From: Pedobacter sp. UBA1951
Lineage (GTDB): Bacteria; Bacteroidota; Bacteroidia; Sphingobacteriales; Sphingobacteriaceae
Assembly (NCBI GenBank): GCA_002336465.1
Contig: DDEP01000235.1
Span: 1 to 32,793, forward strand
Reading direction: 5' to 3'
DNA: 32,793 nucleotides
Below the pieces are notes generated by a model. The model was not told the origin of the DNA. It saw nothing but the letters and a program-made list of their open reading frames with translations, and did not search any database. This document shows positions 1 to 7,934 of the stretch, in pieces. Both the position numbers and the translations under genes were made by a program. The number at the start of each line of letters is the position of its first letter. The stretch's first letter is position 1.

Positions 1-2
1 AA

Positions 3-851
3 GGTCAAACAGGTGCGCAAGGAGATAAAGGAGACAAAGGTGATAAGGGAGATATTGGCGCACAAGGCCCTCAAGGTATTGCTGGCCCAACTGGCCCTAC
101 TGGCCCAACCGGTGCTAAAGGAGATAAAGGCGACAAAGGAGATATTGGTGCACAAGGCCCTCAAGGTATTGCTGGACCAACTGGCTCAACCGGCGCTAAA
201 GGAGATAAAGGCGACAAAGGAGATATTGGCACACAAGGTCCTCAAGGTATAGTGGGACCAACTGGCCCTACTGGCCCGGCCGGTGCTAAAGGCGATACAG
301 GTCCAGCTGGACCAATTGGCCCAACCGGACCAAAAGGCGATAAAGGTGAAAGAGGAGATGCAGGAGAGACTGGTCCACAAGGCCCGCAAGGTCCATCAGG
401 AAGTGTCAATGCTTGGTTAAGAACAGGAAATGGTGCGGGTAGTATTGGGGGAACCACTAATCCGAGTGTTTTTGGAGACTTTATAGGCACAACCGATGAT
501 AAAGAAGTTATTCTTGCAGCTAATCGGGCCGAAGGCATAAGAATAAAAACAAACGGACAGATAAGAATAGGAGAGAACGGAGCACCTATAACAGCTATTT
601 ATAAAAGTACAAATACCATAGACCTGCCTTTAATTGCTGTGGGAGCTTCGTACAAACAAACCGTTGCTATAAATGGAATTGCTAAAACAGCGAGTGTATC
701 GGTATCTTCTTCGCAGGAACTGCCAGATGGTTTATTGATTGCTTATGCAAGAGTATCGGCTACTGGAGTTGTAGAAATTAAATTTATAAATCTGAGTAGC
801 GCAGGTATAGACCTGCCGTCTATGCAGTTTTATATCAGTGCAATTGAATAA
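3..851 (+). CDS. Collagen-like Gly-X-Y repeat protein, 5' end missing
   Basis: The reading frame is open from the left edge of the window, so the true start and any signal peptide lie outside. From nt 3 to about 407 it encodes 45 uninterrupted Gly-X-Y triplets rich in GDK, GPT, GPQ and GAK, the pattern of bacterial collagen-like triple helices. A C-terminal domain of about 147 residues follows. Its early part carries the motif FIGTTDD and then IRIGENG, resembling the NF-I-GTTD head found after collagen repeats in other Bacteroidota proteins; the rest looks beta-rich and could trimerise or form a tip. I see no T9SS sorting domain at its end. The next gene begins 5 nt downstream, so it shares an operon with a T9SS cargo, PorP/SprF and PorE-like genes. 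It is probably a surface fibre or adhesin; ligand and export route are unknown. A methionine-like start near nt 252 is an internal GTG valine codon and not a real start. Confidence 0.85.
   Translation, partial: GQTGAQGDKGDKGDKGDIGAQGPQGIAGPTGPTGPTGAKGDKGDKGDIGAQGPQGIAGPTGSTGAKGDKGDKGDIGTQGPQGIVGPTGPTGPAGAKGDTGPAGPIGPTGPKGDKGERGDAGETGPQGPQGPSGSVNAWLRTGNGAGSIGGTTNPSVFGDFIGTTDDKEVILAANRAEGIRIKTNGQIRIGENGAPITAIYKSTNTIDLPLIAVGASYKQTVAINGIAKTASVSVSSSQELPDGLLIAYARVSATGVVEIKFINLSSAGIDLPSMQFYISAIE
22..290 (+). repeat. In-frame tandem repeats of 90 and 81 nt in the collagen-like gene
   Basis: The block encoding GDKGDKGDIGAQGPQGI recurs nearly unchanged. The landmark gatattgg occurs at 51, 141 and 222, giving periods of 90 and then 81 nt. 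The 9-nt difference is exactly one Gly-X-Y triplet, so the frame and the helix register are kept. The near-identity of copies at DNA level suggests recent duplication, and copy number could vary by recombination or slippage. Confidence 0.85.
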
Positions 852-856
852 GTATT

Positions 857-2038
857 ATGAAAAAGAGCCTTATCATAATAGTATTGCATTTGTTGGTTAA
901 TATTGCTTATGCGCAGGTTACCAATACAGGAACTACAATTAGTGTAGAAAAACAGGGCTTGTTCTATGTAAATGAATCTTATACCCACAATAGCGGCACG
1001 TTGATGAACAACGGGGAGATTGTGGTCGAGAATAGATGGGTAAATAATACCGGTTCAAAATTAATGGACAACGGTTCTGTTGGCTTGGTAAAATTTATAG
1101 GCGGAAAGGGTACCTTAGAGGGGCAAAAAGCTACTTTTTTCCCTAAATTAAGTTTCATTGGAGATGGGATTTTTTATCTTAAAAACCATATAGAAATAGG
1201 CGATAATATCAATATAGGCGATGCCGAAATTAAGACGGATGGTTATAGCCTTAGCATATTTAACCCTGATGTGCAAGCTTTATTGTATAATAAAGGTTTC
1301 TTCTATACTCAAAAAGAAAGTTTCTTGTTCCGCAAAACTGGGCAGATTGGAACTTACATTTTTCCTTTTGGTTCAGATAAGCTCAACTTAAAAAGGCCAG
1401 TAGCTATAACACCTAAAGATGCGGGAGTTAATACTTATGGAGCTGCATTCATAGATCGGGATCCAAGTGATGATGGTTATAGTAGGGCGGTAAAGAAATC
1501 GGGAATAGGAAATATTAATGATAATTTTTACCACAGAATCATACAGACGGAAGGTAAAAGCGATGCTGATTTATTGCTTTATGCAGGCACAGAGGCGGAT
1601 CAGTTCAATAATTTAGTCAATTGGGCTACCCAAAACATTTGGGATATTGCGCCTGCTGCATTCAGAAAAGACGTACCAACTTTATTGCCTCAGTTAAATG
1701 CCGCCGCTGTTTATAAATTAACCGCAACAAGTAATAAAGAAATGCCTTTTGCTTTTTCTGCAACTTTAAATACTATAGAACTTTATAATGCTTTTTCTCC
1801 TGATGGAGATGGTGTAAATGAAAGATGGGAGATAAAAAATATAGATTTATATCCTGATAACGACCTGAAAATATTTGACAGATCTGGAAATCTTGTTTAC
1901 AAAAAAGCCAATTATCAAAATGCATCTGCTTGGGATGCTTCAAATGTAGCAGCCGGAACATATATCTATATTTTAAGAGCTAATGTTAGTGGTGAGAATA
2001 AAGTATATAAAGGAACTGTAACTGTTGTTAAAAAATAG
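857..2038 (+). CDS. Secreted protein with T9SS type B (gliding-motility type) sorting domain
   Basis: The 393-residue product begins with a Sec signal peptide (MKKSLIIIVLHLLVNIAYAQ, cut after Ala-Gln or nearby). Its last ~85 residues, from about 310, form a type B C-terminal sorting domain: FSPDGDGVNE (313-322), LKIFDRSGNLVY, an AW pair and the AAGTYIYILR turn. In Flavobacterium, type B cargo proteins are known to need a cognate SprF/PorP protein, and a PorP/SprF gene follows here after 4 nt. The middle (about 25-300) has repeated Asn/Gly-rich beta-strand stretches and no domain I recognise. It is probably exported across the outer membrane by the T9SS and held at the surface, possibly with the collagen-like protein encoded just upstream. 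The secretion class is clear; the specific function is not. Confidence 0.85.
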   Translation: MKKSLIIIVLHLLVNIAYAQVTNTGTTISVEKQGLFYVNESYTHNSGTLMNNGEIVVENRWVNNTGSKLMDNGSVGLVKFIGGKGTLEGQKATFFPKLSFIGDGIFYLKNHIEIGDNINIGDAEIKTDGYSLSIFNPDVQALLYNKGFFYTQKESFLFRKTGQIGTYIFPFGSDKLNLKRPVAITPKDAGVNTYGAAFIDRDPSDDGYSRAVKKSGIGNINDNFYHRIIQTEGKSDADLLLYAGTEADQFNNLVNWATQNIWDIAPAAFRKDVPTLLPQLNAAAVYKLTATSNKEMPFAFSATLNTIELYNAFSPDGDGVNERWEIKNIDLYPDNDLKIFDRSGNLVYKKANYQNASAWDASNVAAGTYIYILRANVSGENKVYKGTVTVVKK

Positions 2039-2042
2039 TGCT

Positions 2043-3017
2043 ATGAAGAAAACGATTTTTCTATTGCTTCTTTGTTTAAGTGCAGGCTTGGTTCGTGCGC
2101 AACATGAAGTAATCTATAGCCAATATATGTTCAATAATTTGATCATTAATCCGGCTTACGCAGGATATAAGGAAGATGTTAACATTACTTTATTGAACCG
2201 TAACCAATGGGTAGGCATAAAAGATGCACCAAGAACTCAGTCTTTTATTATAGACGGGGCATTTTTCAATAACAAAAACGTAGGCTTGGGTTTATCTGTA
2301 ATGAACGATAAGGTAGGCATACAGGGACAAACATCTTTTATGGCGAATTATGCCTATAGATTGCCGGTTGGGGAAAATTCAAGGTTAAGTTTTGGATTGG
2401 GTTTGGGCGCTATACAGTTTGTGCTAAATGGAAATAATGCGGTGATTGGCGATGGAAGCGATCGAAATTTCTCAGGACAACAGACTTATTTTTCTCCTGA
2501 TGCACGTTTTGGGGTTTACTTTAGTAACGATCATTTTTATGCAGGTGCATCTGTTAACAATGCATTGACCAAAACACTTAACAAAAATAAAGAAAGAGCC
2601 AAATATGTAATATTGCCGCCTACAAACTTCTTTTTAACAGTTGGAGGTTTATTAAACGTAAACGAAGACCTTAAGTTTAAGCCATCTTTGATGTTGCGTC
2701 AAGACCCAGATGGTTATGGTAATTTTGATGCTAACCTTTCTTTTTTGATCAAAGAAACTTTATGGTTGGGAGCTTCATATCGGGTAGGTGTTGATATGTT
2801 GAAAAATAACCAAGATGTAAATAAAACATTTCAGCAAAATTCGCTGATAGGATTGGTTGAAGTCTTTATTGCTAGAAACATACGTGCAGGTTATGCATTT
2901 GATTATAGCTTATCAAAATTAAATGGCTATACAGGTGGCAGTCATGAAATTTCGATAGGATTTACTATAGGTAAAAAAGAAAAATATAACGCTTTAACCT
3001 CTCCGCGTTACTTTTAA
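2043..3017 (+). CDS. PorP/SprF family type IX secretion outer membrane protein
   Basis: The product is 324 residues from the ATG at 2043. An upstream in-frame TTG lies within the preceding gene, but the 2043 start directly gives the signal peptide MKKTIFLLLLCLSAGLVRAQ. The mature N-terminus has the family hallmarks: a YSQYMFNN block, then NPAYAGYKED, LLNRNQWVGIKDAPRTQ and FIIDG. Alternating Gly/aromatic strands up to the end fit an outer membrane beta-barrel. Known members work beside the T9SS translocon and dock or stabilise particular type B cargo proteins at the surface. It lies 4 nt after a type B cargo gene and 9 nt before a PorE-like gene, which strongly suggests a dedicated partner rather than the housekeeping PorP. 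Assignment to the family is firm; whether it serves only its neighbour is inference. Confidence 0.92.
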   Translation: MKKTIFLLLLCLSAGLVRAQHEVIYSQYMFNNLIINPAYAGYKEDVNITLLNRNQWVGIKDAPRTQSFIIDGAFFNNKNVGLGLSVMNDKVGIQGQTSFMANYAYRLPVGENSRLSFGLGLGAIQFVLNGNNAVIGDGSDRNFSGQQTYFSPDARFGVYFSNDHFYAGASVNNALTKTLNKNKERAKYVILPPTNFFLTVGGLLNVNEDLKFKPSLMLRQDPDGYGNFDANLSFLIKETLWLGASYRVGVDMLKNNQDVNKTFQQNSLIGLVEVFIARNIRAGYAFDYSLSKLNGYTGGSHEISIGFTIGKKEKYNALTSPRYF

Positions 3018-3026
3018 ACCTTTCCT

Positions 3027-5009
3027 ATGTCACTAAGAAAAATTACACGTTTCTTTATTGTCTTCTTGTTCGTTTATTTAATGCCTTCCTTACTGTTTTC
3101 AGACGATATTAAGGATGCAGATAAGTTGTACAAATCTCTCGATTATAAATTTGCATTAGAAATTTACGAGAAAGTAATGCAGGGAAGCCCAAGCATGGAA
3201 GTGGCAGAGAAGATTGCCAACTGCTATAGATTTATCAATAATACTGAAAAGGCTGAGATTTGGTACAAAAAAACCTTACAATATACTGATGCACCTGTTT
3301 ACAATTATAAATACTTAGCTGATGCACTTAAGCAAAATGGTAAGTTTGAGGAAGCAGAAGGTAATTATCTTACTTGGGGAACAAAAGACCAAAGTGTAAA
3401 CGCAGAAGCGCAGCAACAGGCAGATATTTGTCGTACAGCTAAATTTTGGGCAGATAATCCTGATATTGGTGCTAGCGTTAAAAATGAGAAAGCACTAAAT
3501 TCTGAAAACTCAGATTTTAGCCCGGTATGGGCAGGCAAAGATTTGTTGATCGTATCAGACCGTTGGCAAAAAGATGCAAAAAGCGAAAAAGTATACGGAT
3601 GGACAGGTAACCCTTACTTGAAATTATATGCACTCCATGCCGAAAATAAACAAATAGCGGCTTTAAATAAAAAAGTAAATAGTGGTTTTCATACAGGCCC
3701 TGCTGTGGTTAATGTAACAGCAGATACGATGATTTTTACCCGCTCGGTACCTTTTAAAAATAAAAATAATAGCAATAATCCGGGACGCCAATACTTGTTG
3801 ATGGCAGTTAAGCAAAATGGCGATTGGGTAGTTAAAGATAAGCTGCCTTTTAATGCGGATGGTAAGTTTTCTGTACAGCACCCAGCTTTATCGCCCGATG
3901 GCAAGATTTTGTATTTTGTATCTGATATGCCGGGTGGTTATGGCGGAATGGATATTTATTATGCAGAAAAACAGGCCAATGGTACATGGTCTGCCCCTAT
4001 AAACTGTGGTAACGAGATCAATACTTCAGAAGATGATGTTTTCCCTTCGGTAAGGAAAGATGGAAAATTTTATTTTGCTTCAAAAGGACATATAGGTATG
4101 GGAGGACTAGATATCTTTTCGGCCGAAGGTTCTAAAAATAATTTTTCAAAGGTAGAAAACCTGAGAGCACCGCTTAACTCGCCTAAAGATGATTTCGGGA
4201 TTGTTTTTAATGAAGATAACTCAACTGGCTATTTATCAAGTAACAGGTCGGGTGGGCTTGGTATGGATGATATTTATAGTTTTAAATTGGGTATAAAAGT
4301 AGAAGAGAAACCAATTGAGCAGATTTATGTGGTTCAGGGTATTGCCGTTGAAAAAGGTAGTAACTTGCCTATTGCGGGCTTACAGATCATCTTGCGCAAT
4401 AAAAATAATGGGAATGAAACGAGCGTTTATTCTGATGATCAGGGAAAATTTAGTTTCAGGCTTGATAAAGAAACAGATTATGTATTAAGTGGTAATTCAG
4501 ATAAATACTTTACCTCTCAAAAAGGAGATATTTCTACAAAAGGTATTCTGCAGTCTAGTGTTTTTGAGATTAAATTTGAATTAGAAAAATCTAAGAATGC
4601 CTATACCATTACGCTAAATAACATTTATTATGACTTTAATAAATGGAACATCAGAAAAGATGCAGAGGTGGAATTAAATAAAGTGGATCAGTTCATGAAT
4701 AGTATGCCACAAATCAATTTGGAATTGGTAGCTCATACAGATGCAAGAGGAACTGCAGCCTACAATCAAAAACTTTCTGAAAAAAGAGCGGCTAGCGCTA
4801 TGAACTTCTTAGTTGGGAAAGGTATAGATGGACAGCGGTTAAAACCGATAGGAAAAGGAGAAACACAATTGATTAACCAATGTGCAGATGGGGTTAAATG
4901 TACCGAAGCAGAGCATCAATTAAACCGTCGTACAGAATTTAAGATTATTAAAGTTACACCTGTTGCATCGATAAAGCATACAGGCACATCCTTATTGAAT
5001 TCTAAATAG
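3027..5009 (+). CDS. PorE-like protein: TPR, PD40 propeller, regulatory-like and OmpA domains
   Basis: The 660-residue product opens with a hydrophobic signal sequence (about 8-25). TPR-like helices follow (about 28-145: ALEIYEKV, AEIWYKK, FEEAEGNYL), then WD40/PD40-type blades (about 160-425: FSPVWAGKDLLIVSD, HPALSPDGKILYFVSDMPGG, GGLDIFSA, GYLSSNRSGGLGMDDIY). A carboxypeptidase-regulatory-like beta-sandwich (about 435-520) and a C-terminal OmpA domain come next. The OmpA part has YYDFNKWNIRKDA, HTDARG and NRRTEF, including the Asp and Arg that bind diaminopimelate in peptidoglycan. This order matches P. gingivalis PorE, which links the T9SS to the cell wall. Bacteroidota often have several such genes beside PorP/SprF genes, so this is probably a paralogue serving this operon. 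The gene ends just before a shared terminator. Confidence 0.9.
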   Translation: MSLRKITRFFIVFLFVYLMPSLLFSDDIKDADKLYKSLDYKFALEIYEKVMQGSPSMEVAEKIANCYRFINNTEKAEIWYKKTLQYTDAPVYNYKYLADALKQNGKFEEAEGNYLTWGTKDQSVNAEAQQQADICRTAKFWADNPDIGASVKNEKALNSENSDFSPVWAGKDLLIVSDRWQKDAKSEKVYGWTGNPYLKLYALHAENKQIAALNKKVNSGFHTGPAVVNVTADTMIFTRSVPFKNKNNSNNPGRQYLLMAVKQNGDWVVKDKLPFNADGKFSVQHPALSPDGKILYFVSDMPGGYGGMDIYYAEKQANGTWSAPINCGNEINTSEDDVFPSVRKDGKFYFASKGHIGMGGLDIFSAEGSKNNFSKVENLRAPLNSPKDDFGIVFNEDNSTGYLSSNRSGGLGMDDIYSFKLGIKVEEKPIEQIYVVQGIAVEKGSNLPIAGLQIILRNKNNGNETSVYSDDQGKFSFRLDKETDYVLSGNSDKYFTSQKGDISTKGILQSSVFEIKFELEKSKNAYTITLNNIYYDFNKWNIRKDAEVELNKVDQFMNSMPQINLELVAHTDARGTAAYNQKLSEKRAASAMNFLVGKGIDGQRLKPIGKGETQLINQCADGVKCTEAEHQLNRRTEFKIIKVTPVASIKHTGTSLLNSK

Positions 5010-5026
5010 CTCTTAGAAATCATTTG

Positions 5027-5062
5027 AAAAAATACTACCCCCCCGAGAGGCAGTATTTTTTT
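5027..5062. terminator. Bidirectional hairpin terminator
   Basis: The 10-nt arm AAAAAATACT (5027-5036) pairs perfectly with AGTATTTTTT (5052-5061) around a C-rich loop. It sits between the convergent ends of the PorE-like gene (stop 5009) and bcp (stop at 5066). The A-run and T-run at the two edges let it act as a Rho-independent terminator in both directions. Confidence 0.8.
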
Positions 5063-5065
5063 ATT

Positions 5066-5527
5066 TTAAGCAAGGGCTTCTAAAACCTGTTGCGAGGCAT
5101 TTTTAGTATCTACTTTATTAATGATATGAGCAATATTTCCATTTTCATCAATGATGAATGTTTTACGATTTGTGCCCATATACTTTTTGCCGTACATATT
5201 TTTTTCGCCCCATACGCCATATGCCTCAACAATTTGTTTATCGGTATCAGCCAATAGGGTAAAAGGCAGGTTGTGTTTGCTGATAAATTTTTGATGAGAT
5301 TTCTCATCGTCAACGCTTATGCCTAAAACTTCCATACCTTTGGCTTTTAAGCTTTGGTAATTATCTCTAAAATCACAGGCTTCTGTTGTACAGCCCGGGG
5401 TATCATCTTTAGGGTAAAAATATAAGATTACTTTTTTGCCTTTAAACTGGTCAAGAGTAATGGTGTTACCATCTTGATCCTTTGCGGTAAATGATGGCGC
5501 TTTGTCGCCTGCTTTTAATTCGTTCAT
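5066..5527 (-). CDS. bcp: Thioredoxin-dependent thiol peroxidase (Bcp/PrxQ)
   Basis: The 153-residue product is of normal family length. It reduces hydrogen peroxide and organic hydroperoxides in the cytoplasm with electrons from thioredoxin. The thioredoxin-like peroxiredoxin fold is clear: YFYPKDDTPGCTTEAC carries the peroxidatic Cys46 and the resolving Cys51 five residues later, the usual BCP/PrxQ arrangement, with Thr43-Pro44 in the active-site PxxxTxxC. GKKYMGTNRKTFIIDENG gives the conserved C-terminal strand and the active-site Arg region. The gene is last in a minus-strand operon after the FAA-hydrolase and M23 peptidase genes, 11 nt after the latter, and ends at the shared terminator. 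There is no sign of a regulator of its own. Confidence 0.95.
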   Translation of the reverse strand: MNELKAGDKAPSFTAKDQDGNTITLDQFKGKKVILYFYPKDDTPGCTTEACDFRDNYQSLKAKGMEVLGISVDDEKSHQKFISKHNLPFTLLADTDKQIVEAYGVWGEKNMYGKKYMGTNRKTFIIDENGNIAHIINKVDTKNASQQVLEALA

Positions 5528-5538
5528 TTTATTTCGCT

Positions 5539-7290
5539 TTATCTATAAAAATCAATTGCATAACGTTTTACGTTATCCTTCATATCAACAACAATCAGCT
5601 CAAAACTATGTTTTCCGGCTTTGGTATTTTCATCAAAAGAATGCCATAGGCTTGCTGTTTTTGTATCAAACTCCATTAACACCCATTTGCCATCAATATA
5701 ACCGTTAAAACTTTTTATCCCCGAAAGATTATCGCTGATCCTAAAACTCATTTTAGCTATTCCAGCCATATTTTTACCATTTGCAATATTAACTGGGATA
5801 ATATGAGGTGCAATGGTATCTATAGCAACAAAGAAGTTTCCAAAAGTTCTTGGTGTGGCTTTAACCCAACCGTTTTCAAATGAACCCCCTTGCGAAACAT
5901 AATTACTGTTTACAATCAATGCCTTGTTCTGATATTTGGTTAAAGTGCTATCTGGTTTGATCCAGATTTCAAATCCAACATGTAGCGGGGTCAAGGTATT
6001 TTGTACTTGGTGCATGGCTGAAAAAGCGTTGCCTTGCGGACGATTATGTTTTTTATAGATAAAATTTAAATCGTTGTATAAAGTTCCTTTAGGTAATATA
6101 ATTTTAACATCCTCAGCAGTATATTCATTAATTTGTCCGTAAGGGAACAAAATGCCATCGCTGGCTTTAGGCGTAGCTATTGTGGCTTTATTGTTGGCTT
6201 GTACGTTAAAAGAAAGCGTGCTTTTATTTCCCTTTGCATCGGTAATTACATACTTTACTTTGTGCAATTTTTCATCTGTAAAATCAACTCTACCGTTATT
6301 TGATAGATTATAGTAGATTTTTAAAGGATTTCCTGGGTCAACAAAACTTTTCTGGATATTTTGCTTGGTTTTTTGTGCGGTAGCATAATCTATATGAGCA
6401 TTAATAGCTCTGCTATTCTCAAAGCTGAAACGCTCTAAGGCCGAAGTATAAACCACAATGTCATCTACAAACAGTTCAATGCTATATACGCCATTATTGC
6501 CCGATGCACCATCATGCCTGTCGTTAACCACAATGCCAAAGCCTACCTCTCCGCCTAAATTAATCGTGTTAACTTTATTGAGTGTGTAAGTGCCTTTACC
6601 ACCTGCCACCTGAAAGTATTGCTTAGGGGTAAATTCGTTAAACGCCTGTCCGTTTAAGCGGTAAACATACATGGCATGGATAACAGGAGGAATATGGTCA
6701 GGAATAGCAATACCCAATAGTTGAGGGTTGATGGTAGCTTCTGTTTTGCTATCACGTAATTCGAAATGTAAATGAGGACCGCCTGAACTGCCTGTATTTC
6801 CAGAATAAGCGATGACTTCACCTTTGCGAACCTGTATCAAGTCTGCATTAGGAAACTCATCAATTTCGTACGATTTCTTTGCATACTGCAACTGTTTTAC
6901 GATTTGGGCTATTTTGGGATTGAATCTTGATAAATGCCCATAAACAGAAGTATAACCATTAGGATGTGTTATATAAAGTGCCAGCCCAAAACCACTGTTC
7001 TGTACCCTTAATCTCGAAACGTATCCATCTGCAGTAGCATAAACAGGATAACCCGTACGTTGGTTGGTCCTGAAATCAATGCCCGAATGAAAGTGATTAG
7101 CCCTTAACTCGCCAAATGAACCGGCAAGCGCAGGAGGTTCGATATCAAGCGGATACCTGAAATCTGTTAATGGATATTTGTTATTACTGAAAATCTGTTG
7201 TGCTTTGCTTAGATTAATGTTCAACCCAGTAACCGAGAACAATAATAAGCCTATATATACATTGAATTTGTGTAAACTGCTATTCAGCAT
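5539..7290 (-). CDS. Secreted M23 family (LytM-type) peptidase
   Basis: The 583-residue product has an N-terminal signal sequence (to about residue 30). Its LytM/M23 zinc domain is unusually close to the N-terminus. NHFHSGIDF gives the ligands His68 and Asp72, YGHLS gives His119, and GPHLHFE gives His173 and ligand His175, so all catalytic positions are present. GYPVYATADGYV and VRKGEVIAYSGNTG are also typical of the fold. The remaining ~390 residues are beta-rich and unidentified, perhaps binding wall or envelope partners. An active periplasmic or surface peptidase acting on peptidoglycan cross-links is expected from the family, but some members cut other substrates. The gene lies 5 nt after the FAA-hydrolase gene and 11 nt before bcp, so the three are probably cotranscribed. 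Confidence 0.9.
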   Translation of the reverse strand: MLNSSLHKFNVYIGLLLFSVTGLNINLSKAQQIFSNNKYPLTDFRYPLDIEPPALAGSFGELRANHFHSGIDFRTNQRTGYPVYATADGYVSRLRVQNSGFGLALYITHPNGYTSVYGHLSRFNPKIAQIVKQLQYAKKSYEIDEFPNADLIQVRKGEVIAYSGNTGSSGGPHLHFELRDSKTEATINPQLLGIAIPDHIPPVIHAMYVYRLNGQAFNEFTPKQYFQVAGGKGTYTLNKVNTINLGGEVGFGIVVNDRHDGASGNNGVYSIELFVDDIVVYTSALERFSFENSRAINAHIDYATAQKTKQNIQKSFVDPGNPLKIYYNLSNNGRVDFTDEKLHKVKYVITDAKGNKSTLSFNVQANNKATIATPKASDGILFPYGQINEYTAEDVKIILPKGTLYNDLNFIYKKHNRPQGNAFSAMHQVQNTLTPLHVGFEIWIKPDSTLTKYQNKALIVNSNYVSQGGSFENGWVKATPRTFGNFFVAIDTIAPHIIPVNIANGKNMAGIAKMSFRISDNLSGIKSFNGYIDGKWVLMEFDTKTASLWHSFDENTKAGKHSFELIVVDMKDNVKRYAIDFYR

Positions 7291-7295
7291 TTGTT

Positions 7296-7907
7296 TTATT
7301 TGATATGGAAATTAAGTAATTCTGTGCCTTCTAAATGAGCTGTTAAATGATCACCAATATTAATTTGTCCTACACCTTCAGGAGTTCCTGTAAAAATCAA
7401 GTCGCCTTTTTTTAAAGTAATGTATTGAGATACAAAAGCAATTATCTTTTCAAATGAGAACAACAAATTGGCTGTATGTCCTTTTTGTCTTTTCTCTCCA
7501 TTTATATCCAGTTCAAAATTGAGGTCATATAAATCTTTAAACTCATTTTTAGACAAAAAATTGCTGACCACTGCCGAATGATCAAAAGCTTTGGCAAGTT
7601 CCCAAGGTAGTCCTTTTTGCTTATGCTCGGTTTGTATGTCGCGGGCAGTAAAATCTATTCCCAATCCAATTTCATCATAGTAACTCGATGCAAATTTCTC
7701 GGCAATGTGCTTGCCTTCTTTACATACTTTCAGCACGATCTCTAGTTCGTAATGGATATCCGAAGAAAAATCGGGCATATAAAAAGGTTTGTTGTCCTTT
7801 AGTACCGCTGTATCAGGTTTTAAGAATATAACAGGTTTAGTGGGTATTTCGTTGTTTAATTCTTTAGCGTGAGCGGCATAGTTTCTGCCAATTGCAATGA
7901 TTTTCAT
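7296..7907 (-). CDS. Fumarylacetoacetate hydrolase family protein (FAHD1/YcgM-like)
   Basis: The 203-residue product has the single-domain FAH fold of the small FAHD1/YcgM branch, whose members act as acylpyruvases or oxaloacetate decarboxylases. GRNYAAHAKEL opens the protein and is typical of that branch. The divalent metal ligands are visible: Glu54 and Glu56 in HYELEI and Asp85 in GLGIDFTARD. Conserved C-terminal blocks GDLIFTGTPEGVG and GDHLTAHLEG are present. The enzyme is cytoplasmic and complete. It is the first gene of the minus-strand operon with the M23 peptidase and bcp. A TACTTTTG promoter box stands only 4 nt before the ATG, implying a very short or absent leader. Which keto acid it acts on cannot be told from the sequence. 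Confidence 0.9.
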   Translation of the reverse strand: MKIIAIGRNYAAHAKELNNEIPTKPVIFLKPDTAVLKDNKPFYMPDFSSDIHYELEIVLKVCKEGKHIAEKFASSYYDEIGLGIDFTARDIQTEHKQKGLPWELAKAFDHSAVVSNFLSKNEFKDLYDLNFELDINGEKRQKGHTANLLFSFEKIIAFVSQYITLKKGDLIFTGTPEGVGQINIGDHLTAHLEGTELLNFHIK

Positions 7908-7911
7908 ACTG

Positions 7912-7919
7912 CAAAAGTA
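7912..7919 (-). promoter_or_regulatory. -7 promoter box for the FAA-hydrolase operon
   Basis: On the minus strand this reads TACTTTTG, an exact match to the Bacteroidota consensus TAnnTTTG. Only 4 nt separate it from the ATG whose A is at 7907, so transcription should begin at or next to the start codon. I see no good TTG -33 element at 17-23 nt. Confidence 0.6.
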
Positions 7920-7934
7920 GTAAACAAAAGAGAT

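Noticed and set aside
13..252. 79-residue repetitive frame overlapping the collagen repeats
   Set aside because: It is a shifted reading of the Gly-X-Y repeats; the collagen frame is open from nt 3 to 851 and continues into a plausible folded domain.
186..538. Antisense frames of 67 and 98 residues across the collagen repeats
   Set aside because: The reverse strand of Gly/Pro-rich repeats is naturally free of stops. There is no start signal or recognisable protein.
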